Shown here piece after piece: positions 9,059 through 16,314 of a stretch of 64,000 bases of DNA. The stretch is from contig SVLI01000001.1 of NCBI GenBank assembly GCA_015068035.1, forward strand, positions 62,001-126,000, written 5' to 3'. Source of the DNA: Oscillospiraceae bacterium (GTDB lineage: Bacteria > Bacillota > Clostridia > Oscillospirales > Oscillospiraceae). Positions within the stretch are counted from its first letter, which is position 1, and each line of letters opens with the position of its first letter. The notes below the pieces were generated by a model. That model worked only from the letters and a program-made list of their open reading frames with translations. It ran no database searches and was not told the origin of the DNA. The translations under genes were made by a program, and so were the position numbers.

Positions 9059-11395
9059 TCAGGCCCTCCTGTCCACCCGCACGGCAAGCACCGTCATGTC
9101 GTCCTCGCAGCCGTATTGCCGCACAGCGCCCTGCAGCGCCGATTGCGCAAGCTGCTTCATGTCCTCCTCCGGCGGCGCGGAAAGCAGCATCTGCCGCAGC
9201 CAGCCGTCGTCCTCCTCTGCCAAAACGCCGTCGCTGGCGATGAGCGCCACGCTCCCGGGCTTGAGGCGCATGCGCACCACGTCGGGCGCCGCCCCGTCGC
9301 CGGAGAGCATCCCCGCGGCCATGCTCACGCCGCGCACCCGCCGCACAAGCTTTCCGTTGCGCACATAGCTTGGTGCCGCGCCGTATTTGTAAAAACAGGT
9401 CTCCCCCGAGAACAGGTCGATGCACATGAGATCGACGGTTGTGTAGCCCCAGTCCTCCCCGTTGCGCAAAAGCAAAACGGAATTGAGGATCTTCATCGCC
9501 GTCACGGGCTCAACGCCCGCGCGCAGGAAGCGCTCCAGTACGCGCACCGCGGCAACGCTGTCCTTCGCCGCGCCAAGGCCCGAGCCCATGCCGTCGGACA
9601 AAATCACGCACAGCACGCCGCTGTCCGTTTTGAAATATGTACCCCGGTCGCCGCTGACCGTCTCCCCTTTTTTCTTCATCGCCGCAATGCCGACGGACAC
9701 CGCAAGCGGTTCCGCCTGCAAAAGCCGCATCTTCTCCTCCTGCGCGCTATCCACCGCCGGGCGGCACAGCCTTACGCCCAACACGCCGGACAGCTTGTCC
9801 AGATAGGCCGGATCCTTCGTCAGCGTTCCGAGCGAGCCGCTCTCCACCGTCGCGTGCAGACGGCCGCGGGCGTCCCGAAAGACCGATGCCTTTGCATTCA
9901 TATCCATCCCGTGCAGGAAACGCAGCAATCGCCGTTCCGCCAGCGGGTCTGTCCCCTCAGCCGCCGCCAGCTCCTTTGCCGCCGTTTCCATGATTTTGGA
10001 CATGTCCGCATACTGGCCGTAGGCCGCCGCCCGGTTTTCCCCAAGCCGCGCCCGGAACTGCTTGCGGAACATCATCGCGCGCAGTTCGCCGTTGAGCGCC
10101 GTGACAAAGGCCTCCGGCGCGATGCACTGATCGCGAAAGCGCTCCGGCAGATCCCCGCGCGTGATTCTGCCGCGCGAGAGCATCACGCCCGTGATGCCGT
10201 TTAGAATGTCCAGCGTGTCGGCATAGCCGCTTTGCCAGCACAGGTCGCGGTTGCGGCAGCGGATGCAAACCTCGTCCGCCGCGCGGTCGAAGACCGAGGC
10301 GATGTCGTTGTCGTTGCTGCGCTTTTCCAGCGTGCCGTGCACCGTGTCAAACAGCTCGCGCAGCGCATCGCTGAGCTTTTGCAGTCGCTCGGAGGCATAG
10401 CGCCGCAGCGCGCTTTCTCCCGCGCCGGGCGCAACCGGCGCAAAAACCGCCCCGGCGCTGCGCACAAGTCCCGCGGGCAGCAGCAAAAACAGCACCGCCG
10501 CCGTGAAGGTCTCAAAAAATGCCTCCATGCGCAGAGCGCTGCCCCATGTCCAAAGCAGAGAGGCCGCGTTTCCCAAAATGAAGGCCAAGGCAAAAACAAG
10601 CTTGCCGTGCTTTTGAAACACGCCGCAGACCAGGCCGCAAAATGCATAGCTCATCGCAAAACAGGGCGTGCCGCCATAGGCCATGTCCATCGCAAGCCCC
10701 AGCACCGTGCCCGCAGCCGGCCCCGCCGTGATGCCGCCGCAGCGCGCCGCCGTTAAAAGCACCAACAGCGCGAACACGCGCCCGACCGACACCGCTTCAA
10801 ACAGCATCACGCGGCTGAGCGCCATCAGCGCGCAGGCCAAAAGCACAAGGATCGCGGCGGCATAGCGCTTTTCCTCCGCGTCCGTCTCCCGCGGTGCGGG
10901 TGAGAGCGCAACCGAGAAAAACCATGTGCAGCCGCCCGTTAGAATCACCTCGCCAAGCATGCGGATCACCGCCGGAACCGAGCCGGAGTAAAAGGTCAAG
11001 CTGTCCAGATAGGTCGTCAGCGCCGTCACCGTCGCTGCGCCCAGCGGCATGAACCACTTTTTCTGCACGATGCGCCTGTCCCGTAACACGAAACCGAGCG
11101 TGAACACCAGCAGACAGGTTGCCACATAGCGCAGCCCCCAGTCGAAGCCGCCCGTGAGCAGATAGCCCGCCGCCGCGCCCACAAGGCAGAACACCCCACC
11201 CGAAGCCGTGCCCGCCTCCGCAACGATGGCGATGCCAAAGGGCCCGCAAACCCCAAACACCCGCGCGGAGGCCATCACGAAGCCCAGCACAAGCCCCAGC
11301 GCACCGCCTGTCACGCGAAGCAGCCTTTCCCGGTTCTCCGCCACCATTTTCCGCAGCGTAAGGCAAAGCTCCGCGCCGCGTTCTCTGACTGTCAT
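9059..11395 (-). CDS. spoIIE: Stage II sporulation protein E (PP2C-type phosphatase)
   Basis: SpoIIE is the septal membrane phosphatase that dephosphorylates SpoIIAA and so activates sigma-F in the forespore. The 778-residue product shows an N-terminal region of about ten hydrophobic segments (residues 20 to about 300). A central region with the Cys-containing block VCIRCRNRDLCWQSGY follows. From about residue 600 there is a PP2C/SpoIIE phosphatase domain with SDGMGSGLGAAKDS, LIASDGVLAEEDDGW and the closing CEDDMTVLAVRV. The ATG at 11395 is chosen over upstream codons because GGAAGGGG precedes it and the family N terminus starts there. A promoter with a 21-base spacer lies upstream. A short hypothetical gene follows after one base. 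Confidence 0.95.
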   Translation of the reverse strand: MTVRERGAELCLTLRKMVAENRERLLRVTGGALGLVLGFVMASARVFGVCGPFGIAIVAEAGTASGGVFCLVGAAAGYLLTGGFDWGLRYVATCLLVFTLGFVLRDRRIVQKKWFMPLGAATVTALTTYLDSLTFYSGSVPAVIRMLGEVILTGGCTWFFSVALSPAPRETDAEEKRYAAAILVLLACALMALSRVMLFEAVSVGRVFALLVLLTAARCGGITAGPAAGTVLGLAMDMAYGGTPCFAMSYAFCGLVCGVFQKHGKLVFALAFILGNAASLLWTWGSALRMEAFFETFTAAVLFLLLPAGLVRSAGAVFAPVAPGAGESALRRYASERLQKLSDALRELFDTVHGTLEKRSNDNDIASVFDRAADEVCIRCRNRDLCWQSGYADTLDILNGITGVMLSRGRITRGDLPERFRDQCIAPEAFVTALNGELRAMMFRKQFRARLGENRAAAYGQYADMSKIMETAAKELAAAEGTDPLAERRLLRFLHGMDMNAKASVFRDARGRLHATVESGSLGTLTKDPAYLDKLSGVLGVRLCRPAVDSAQEEKMRLLQAEPLAVSVGIAAMKKKGETVSGDRGTYFKTDSGVLCVILSDGMGSGLGAAKDSVAAVRVLERFLRAGVEPVTAMKILNSVLLLRNGEDWGYTTVDLMCIDLFSGETCFYKYGAAPSYVRNGKLVRRVRGVSMAAGMLSGDGAAPDVVRMRLKPGSVALIASDGVLAEEDDGWLRQMLLSAPPEEDMKQLAQSALQGAVRQYGCEDDMTVLAVRVDRRA

Positions 11396-11503
11396 ATTGA
11401 TCAAACCCCTTCCGATCGGGTACCGCCCTGCACAGATTCTGCCCGCGGCGATACGCCGCCTCATCCCCGACAGCCGAACAGACGGTCCCACAAGATGACA
11501 TAA

Positions 11504-11536
11504 AGTATAATTATGTTATCCAAAAAATGCCGTCAA
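11504..11536 (-). promoter_or_regulatory. Putative spoIIE promoter with 21-base spacer
   Basis: On the minus strand TTGACG (11536-11531) and TATACT (11509-11504) are separated by exactly 21 bases, 109 bases before the spoIIE start. In Bacillus subtilis the Spo0A-activated spoIIE promoter is known for a 21-base spacer. Only weak 5/7 matches to the Spo0A box are visible nearby (around 11531-11537 and 11542-11548). Confidence 0.55.
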
Positions 11537-11633
11537 ACGCTGTTGTCCGATCTCGGGGTTTTTCCGTGGGAAAGCACGGGAAATGCGGGAACACCGCGCA
11601 GTAAAAATCCGCCCCTTTTCCCGCAGGCAATTT

Positions 11634-11662
11634 TTGACAAACACCTCCCGCTGTGCTATACT
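11634..11662 (+). promoter_or_regulatory. Sigma-A promoter for the alpha/beta hydrolase
   Basis: TTGACA at 11634-11639 and TATACT at 11657-11662 have a 17-base spacer, 38 bases before the start codon. With the spoIIE promoter it accounts for the 305-base divergent intergenic region. Confidence 0.85.
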
Positions 11663-11700
11663 GTGCGCATCCAAACCAAACACAACAGGAGGAATTTTGA

Positions 11701-12606
11701 ATGGACGTTATCAAGCGCATCGAACCGGATCCGTCTGAGAAGTACCCCATGGAAAGAATTGATGTCAGCGGCATCAAGCGCAAGTTTTTGGACGTGCCCT
11801 ATGTCGAGGGCTCCACGCTCAAGAGCCAGACTCTGGACCTCTATCTGCCCGACGAGGGCGAGGGTCCCTTCCCGCTCATCATTTTTGTCCACGGCGGCGC
11901 CTTTTTGGGCGGCGAGAAGCGGGACTTCCAGTTCCTCTTTTTCATTGACGGCATCCGCCGCGGCTATGCGGTTGCCAGCCTGAACCACCGTCTGATGGAC
12001 GAGGCCATCTTCCCCGAGCAGGTGTTTGACATCAAGGCCGCCGTGCGCTACCTGCGCGCCAACGCCGCGAAGTACAAGCTGGATCCTGAGCGTTTCGCCA
12101 TCTCCGGCGCTTCCGCTGGCGCTTACTTTGCAAGCCTCGTCGGCACCACCGCCGGCATCCCCGCTTTCGAGGATCTCAGCATGGGCAGCGCGGAGGCGGA
12201 CAGCTCCGTGCAGGCCGTCATCGGCCTTTTCGGCGTGTATGACCACGTCATGCAGAGCGAATTCACCGAGAACAGCCCCCCGCTGACCAACGGCAAGCTC
12301 CCCAACTTCACCGATCAGTTTATCGGCACGAATTGCCGCGAGTGCCCGGGCCTCGTTTCGCTCACCTGGCCGGGCAGCTACGTCACGAAGAATTGCCCGC
12401 CCATGCTCATCGAGGGCGGCACTTCTGACCAGATCGTGCCCTATGAGGCTTCCCCCGCGCTGGTGGAGAAGATCAATTCCGTCTGCGGTGAGGGCCGCGC
12501 CACGCTGACCGTTATGGAAGGCTGCCTCCACGGCGACCCGGCTTACAGCACGCCGGAGAGCTCCGAGCGCCGCTTCGCCTTCCTCGACAGCATTTTCAAG
12601 AAGTAA
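11701..12606 (+). CDS. Alpha/beta hydrolase (carboxylesterase, BD-FAE/HSL-like)
   Basis: The 301-residue cytoplasmic enzyme has the alpha/beta-hydrolase fold. LIIFVHGGAFLGGEKRD near residue 60 carries the HGGAF oxyanion-hole motif. The nucleophile Ser is in ISGASAGAYFASL near residue 140, the acid is probably Asp in EGGTSDQIVP, and the base His is in EGCLHGDP near residue 278. That completes a Ser-Asp-His triad. The substrate is probably a short ester, but specificity cannot be read. The start follows AGGAGG by about eight bases. It is a single-gene unit bounded by its own promoter and a strong terminator. Confidence 0.88.
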   Translation: MDVIKRIEPDPSEKYPMERIDVSGIKRKFLDVPYVEGSTLKSQTLDLYLPDEGEGPFPLIIFVHGGAFLGGEKRDFQFLFFIDGIRRGYAVASLNHRLMDEAIFPEQVFDIKAAVRYLRANAAKYKLDPERFAISGASAGAYFASLVGTTAGIPAFEDLSMGSAEADSSVQAVIGLFGVYDHVMQSEFTENSPPLTNGKLPNFTDQFIGTNCRECPGLVSLTWPGSYVTKNCPPMLIEGGTSDQIVPYEASPALVEKINSVCGEGRATLTVMEGCLHGDPAYSTPESSERRFAFLDSIFKK

Positions 12607-12623
12607 AAACCGCTTTGCATAAC

Positions 12624-12662
12624 AAAAGGCAGCCGCGAGTCAAAACTCGCGGCTGCCTTTTT
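12624..12662 (+). terminator. Intrinsic terminator after the hydrolase
   Basis: A 16-bp stem (625-640 paired with 645-660 of the 12-kb block) ends in TTTTT. Confidence 0.9.
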
Positions 12663-12735
12663 GCTTTTTTGTCGATGCCGGAGCGCAGCGAACGCGTTTT
12701 TGTTCCTTTCGCGCTGCAGCGCGCCCCCACCCGCC

Positions 12736-12777
12736 AAAAAACAGAAAACATCCCCCGCCCGGGCAGGGCGGGGGATG
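12736..12777 (-). terminator. Intrinsic terminator after the rhomboid-like gene
   Basis: A perfect 12-bp stem (12749-12760 with 12766-12777) is followed on the minus strand by TTTTCTGTTTTTT. Confidence 0.85.
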
Positions 12778-12784
12778 CTGTTAT

Positions 12785-13636
12785 CTATTCTTCAGTAAAA
12801 TGCACGTGGCTGTTGATGTGCTCCTCGCAGAAGCAATGGTAGCCGCTGCAGCGCGAGCAGTAGCGGAATTCCAGCTCCGGATTCGACACATCCGTCCGGC
12901 CGCAAACGTCGCAGCGGCGGTTATAGGGCTTCTTCTCCTGTTCGCGCCGGATGCGCGCGGCCTCCTGCCGGAAATTGACCGTCCTCGCGCGCTGCCGCAT
13001 CCGCTGCGGACGCACATAGTCAAACAGCCAGCCGCCGCAGAACACAAGATAGTGCAGCAGCACCACGACCGGGACGAGATTCTGCGGGAAACGCACAGTG
13101 ATCAGCTCGTATACGAAAAAGGCAAGGTCAATCAGCGCCAGCCACTTGACCTTGATCGGGATGAAGAAAAACAGCAGCACCCGCAAATCCGGATAGAAGG
13201 TCGCAAACACGAAGAACATGCCCAGATTGAGATAATAGCCGGTGAAGATCACGTCCACCTTGAAGAGCAGATAGGCCAAAAGCCCGAACACGACCAGAAA
13301 CAGCATGCCGCAGAAATAATAGATCGTGAACTTTGCCTTGCCCCACTCCCGCTCGAGTGAGATGCCCACAAAATAATAAAAATACAGCGAGATCGCAAGG
13401 AGTATGATGTTCCCCGCCTCGGGCACGAACACAAAGGTGACCAGCCGCCAGACCTCTCCGTGCAGGATGCGCTCTGCGGAGAACACCAGCATATAGGTAA
13501 ACAGCCCGGTGGTGTCGATCATGGAGAGCACAAACGCCGCAATATTGCCAAAAATGACATAGAGCATCAGCCTCGGTATGCCGAAGCGCGGATGCCGGTA
13601 GCAAAACTTGTCCACCGCGCGCAGAATTCCCTTCAT
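12785..13636 (-). CDS. Rhomboid-like membrane protein lacking the protease motif
   Basis: The 283-residue protein has about six membrane helices (residues 15-220) in a rhomboid-like order: a first helix, then ILHGEVWRLVTFVFVPEAG resembling the rhomboid L1 region, then LEREWGKAKFTIYYFCGM. The catalytic GxSG Ser motif is replaced by NLGMFFVFATFYPD, so proteolysis is not expected. The C-terminal cytoplasmic tail carries CDVCGRTD, then CSRCSGYHC, then CEEHINSHVH, a likely zinc site. The ATG at 13636 follows GGAAAGGAG; a longer upstream frame lacks such support. It appears monocistronic. It could be a rhomboid pseudoprotease or only a distant fold relative. Confidence 0.75.
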   Translation of the reverse strand: MKGILRAVDKFCYRHPRFGIPRLMLYVIFGNIAAFVLSMIDTTGLFTYMLVFSAERILHGEVWRLVTFVFVPEAGNIILLAISLYFYYFVGISLEREWGKAKFTIYYFCGMLFLVVFGLLAYLLFKVDVIFTGYYLNLGMFFVFATFYPDLRVLLFFFIPIKVKWLALIDLAFFVYELITVRFPQNLVPVVVLLHYLVFCGGWLFDYVRPQRMRQRARTVNFRQEAARIRREQEKKPYNRRCDVCGRTDVSNPELEFRYCSRCSGYHCFCEEHINSHVHFTEE

Positions 13637-13782
13637 TTTCTGCTCCTTTCCAAACTTTAAGCGCGGCGCTCTCCCGTGGAAAACGCCGGAATTATTTCCA
13701 TTTACAGCAGCATTATACCCGCAATTGGGCATGAAGTCTACCGATGACGCAAAAAATTCACAATTTGGGCAGCGAAAGCGCG

Positions 13783-13811
13783 TTGACAAGCGCAATGCTC
13801 TTCTATATAAT
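13783..13811 (+). promoter_or_regulatory. Consensus promoter for the riboswitch-metK transcript
   Basis: TTGACA at 13783-13788 and TATAAT at 13806-13811 are both perfect, with a 17-base spacer. The riboswitch begins about 45 bases downstream. Confidence 0.92.
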
Positions 13812-13855
13812 AAGGTGGTATAGGTGCGAAAAGCGCCGAAATCCGTAATTTATCA

Positions 13856-13952
13856 TTTATCAAGAACGAGTGAGAGGATCAGCTCTGTGACCTCGTGCCA
13901 ACCTGCCCGGCTCCCCATCGCCGGGACAAGGTGGCCCTGCTGATTTGATAAA
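13856..13952 (+). promoter_or_regulatory. SAM-I (S-box) riboswitch
   Basis: The leader shows the S-box order of elements. P1 is TTTATCAA at 13856-13863 paired with TTGATAAA at 13945-13952. P2 starts with CGAGTGAGAGG and returns with CCTCG; the characteristic CTGTGA bend and GCCAACC follow. P3 is CCCGGC...GCCGGG, and the 3' junction is AAGGTGGCCCTGC. S-box RNAs bind S-adenosylmethionine and favour a downstream terminator when it is abundant. Here the terminator at 13984-14016 and metK follow, giving direct feedback on SAM synthesis. Confidence 0.88.
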
Positions 13953-13983
13953 GGGGTGTGTGCAGATGAACAGTGTTTAGCCG

Positions 13984-14016
13984 CCTCTTTGCCGCGTATG
14001 CAAAGAGGTGTTTTTA
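13984..14016 (+). terminator. Riboswitch expression-platform terminator
   Basis: A 9-bp stem (13984-13992 with 14000-14008) is followed by TGTTTTTA. It lies between the S-box aptamer and metK and is the likely SAM-controlled terminator. No antiterminator pairing was worked out by eye. Confidence 0.85.
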
Positions 14017-14116
14017 TTCATCACAAGGGGCGAAAAATGTGCAATTCGCTCTTTTCCTGCCGAAACAGGTATGATAAAATAAATGAACGGGAAAAACCCG
14101 AAGATAAGGAAGGCAA

Positions 14117-15313
14117 ATGACTATGATTCAATACACGAACCGCGTTTTCACCTCCGAATCCGTAACGGAAGGCCATCCGGATAAGATCTGCGACCAGATC
14201 TCCGACGCTGTGCTGGACGATATCCTCGCCGCCGATCCCACGGCGCACGTCGCCTGTGAAACCTTTACGACGACCGGCATGGTCGTTGTGATGGGCGAGA
14301 TCTCCACCTCGCATTATACGGACATTCCCGCCATCGCGCGCCGCACCGTCGAGCGCATTGGCTACAACAATCCCGAATACGGTTTTGATGCCCGCTCCAT
14401 GGCCGTTATGACCGCCATTGACGAGCAGAGCCCGGACATCGCCATGGGCGTGAACCAGTCCTTCGAAGCGCAGAACGGCGATGTGGACGAGGTCGCGCTC
14501 GTCGGCGCCGGCGACCAGGGTATGATGTTCGGCTTCGCCTGCGATGAGACCGAGGAGCTCATGCCCGCGGCCATCTCCATGGCGCACAAGCTCTCCCGCC
14601 GTCTTGCGGCCTGCCGCAAATCCGGCGAACTGCCCTGGCTGCGCCCCGACGGCAAGAGCCAGGTCACGGTGGAATACGGCGAGGACGGCAGCGTCCTGCG
14701 CTGCCCGGCCATCGTGGTCTCCACGCAGCATGACCCGGACATCGCGCTGAAGGATCTGCGCGAGGCCGTTGTGGAAACGATCATCAAGCCCGTCATCCCC
14801 GAGAAGTACATTGACGGCGCCACGCAGTTCTACGTCAACCCCACGGGACGTTTCGTCGTCGGCGGCCCTGTGGGTGACACCGGCCTCACCGGCCGCAAGA
14901 TCATCGTGGACACCTACGGCGGCAGCGCTGCGCACGGCGGCGGTTGCTTCTCCGGCAAGGACCCCACGAAGGTGGACCGCAGCGCGGCCTACATGGCGCG
15001 TTACGTTGCCAAGAACATCGTTGCCTCCGGCCTCGCCCGCCGCTGCCAGATCGAGCTGGCCTACGCCATCGGCGTTGCGCATCCCGTCTCCATTCTGGTG
15101 GACACCTACGGCACCGGCATCGTCTCCGATGACCGCATCGCCGAGATCGTGCGCGCGCACTTTGACCTGCGCCCCGCCGCGATCATCCGCACGCTGGATC
15201 TGCGCCGTCCCATCTACGAGCAGACCGCCGCTTACGGTCACTTCGGCCGCACGGATATCGACCTGCCCTGGGAGCACACCGATATGGCCGAGGCGCTGCG
15301 CGCCGCGCTCTAA
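14117..15313 (+). CDS. metK: S-adenosylmethionine synthetase
   Basis: MetK makes S-adenosylmethionine from methionine and ATP in the cytoplasm. The 398-residue length is typical. Signatures are [17 protein letters not shown] near residue 17, [15 protein letters not shown] near 131 (ATP-binding block), and [19 protein letters not shown] near 274. Two in-frame ATG codons compete as starts, 14117 and 14123. AAGGAAGG at 14106-14113 is only three bases from the first but nine from the second, so 14123 may be the true start. Expression is controlled by the upstream S-box riboswitch and terminator. The gene appears monocistronic or followed loosely by rlmB. Confidence 0.97.
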   Translation: MTMIQYTNRVFTSESVTEGHPDKICDQISDAVLDDILAADPTAHVACETFTTTGMVVVMGEISTSHYTDIPAIARRTVERIGYNNPEYGFDARSMAVMTAIDEQSPDIAMGVNQSFEAQNGDVDEVALVGAGDQGMMFGFACDETEELMPAAISMAHKLSRRLAACRKSGELPWLRPDGKSQVTVEYGEDGSVLRCPAIVVSTQHDPDIALKDLREAVVETIIKPVIPEKYIDGATQFYVNPTGRFVVGGPVGDTGLTGRKIIVDTYGGSAAHGGGCFSGKDPTKVDRSAAYMARYVAKNIVASGLARRCQIELAYAIGVAHPVSILVDTYGTGIVSDDRIAEIVRAHFDLRPAAIIRTLDLRRPIYEQTAAYGHFGRTDIDLPWEHTDMAEALRAAL

Positions 15314-15334
15314 GCAAAGCCCCTTTCGCCGCAC

Positions 15335-15454
15335 GAAGTCCCCGCTTTCTCAGCGGATTTCAAGCCTTAAACATACCTGAGCGAAGCCCCGTCTTTTCCG
15401 CACAGGGCTTCCATTTAACGACGCGAAGTCCCCTGCCCCTTCGGCGCGGGCTTC
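15335..15454. repeat. Three related GAAG...CTTC stem-loops
   Basis: Between metK and rlmB lie three imperfect hairpins at 15335-15361, 15383-15411 and 15425-15454. Each opens with GAAGYCCC and closes with a TTC/CTTC arm, at a spacing of 42-48 bases. None has a clear T-run. They may be degenerate terminators or RNA-processing or stability elements; the function is unknown. Confidence 0.5.
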
Positions 15455-15492
15455 AAAGCCAGCATTAAAGATTATTTTAGGGAGAGAACGTC

Positions 15493-16248
15493 ATGCCCTT
15501 TGAAAAGGATCGTGAGGACGTCATTGAAGGCCGCAACGCCGTAACGGAGGCGCTGCGCGCCGGACGCGCCATCGACAAGCTTTATATCGCCAAGGGCGAA
15601 ACGGATAAAACGCTCGCGTTTCTCGCATCCAAGGCCCGCGCCGCCGGCGTTGTGGTCGTGGAGGCGGATCGCCGCAAGCTCGACAGCATGAGCGTAACAC
15701 AGGCGCATCAGGGCGTCGTGGCGCTGGCCGCCGTGCGGGAATACGTTTCGATTGCCGACATTCTCTCCATCGCGCGGGAGCGCGGGGAAGATCCCTTTGT
15801 CGTCGCCTGTGACGAGGTGAGCGATCCGCACAACCTCGGCGCCATTCTCCGCACCGCGGAGTGCGCCGGTGCGCACGGCGTGATCATCCCCAAGCGCCGC
15901 AGCGCAGGCCTGACCGCAACGGTGGACAAGGCCAGCGCGGGCGCTGCCGAGCATATGGCCGTTGCGCGCGTGCCGAACATGGCCGCCGCTCTGCGCGAGC
16001 TCAAGGACGAGGGTCTGTGGATTTACGGCACCGCAGCCGAGGGGACAAGCCCCCTCTGGAAAACCGACTTTTCCGGCCCGCTCTGCCTGGTCATCGGCTC
16101 CGAGGGCGAGGGCATGAGCCGCATCGTCACCGAACAATGCGATTTCCTGGTGTCCATCCCGATGCAGGGACGCATCAGTTCTCTGAACGCCAGCGCGAGC
16201 GCCGCGATCGTGCTGTATGAAGTCCTGCGCGCGCGGCAGAACGGATAA
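15493..16248 (+). CDS. rlmB: 23S rRNA (guanosine-2'-O)-methyltransferase RlmB
   Basis: The 251-residue product is a SPOUT/TrmH-family 2'-O-ribose methyltransferase. RlmB modifies G2251 in the peptidyl-transferase region of 23S rRNA. The N-terminal L30e-like substrate domain begins EGRNAVTEALRAGRAIDKLY. The SPOUT domain shows VACDEVSDPHNLGAILRTAE (motif 1), LCLVIGSEGEGMSRIV (motif 2) and IPMQGRISSLNASASAAIVL (motif 3), which form the SAM-binding knot. The start follows AGGGAGAG. A membrane protein gene of unknown function lies 66 bases downstream on the same strand. Confidence 0.93.
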   Translation: MPFEKDREDVIEGRNAVTEALRAGRAIDKLYIAKGETDKTLAFLASKARAAGVVVVEADRRKLDSMSVTQAHQGVVALAAVREYVSIADILSIARERGEDPFVVACDEVSDPHNLGAILRTAECAGAHGVIIPKRRSAGLTATVDKASAGAAEHMAVARVPNMAAALRELKDEGLWIYGTAAEGTSPLWKTDFSGPLCLVIGSEGEGMSRIVTEQCDFLVSIPMQGRISSLNASASAAIVLYEVLRARQNG

Positions 16249-16314
16249 AAATTCACCTATCCCCGGCCGGCGAACGCTCTTCTCCGGCAAGCGGAAGAAA
16301 ACGGTGGTGAACCT

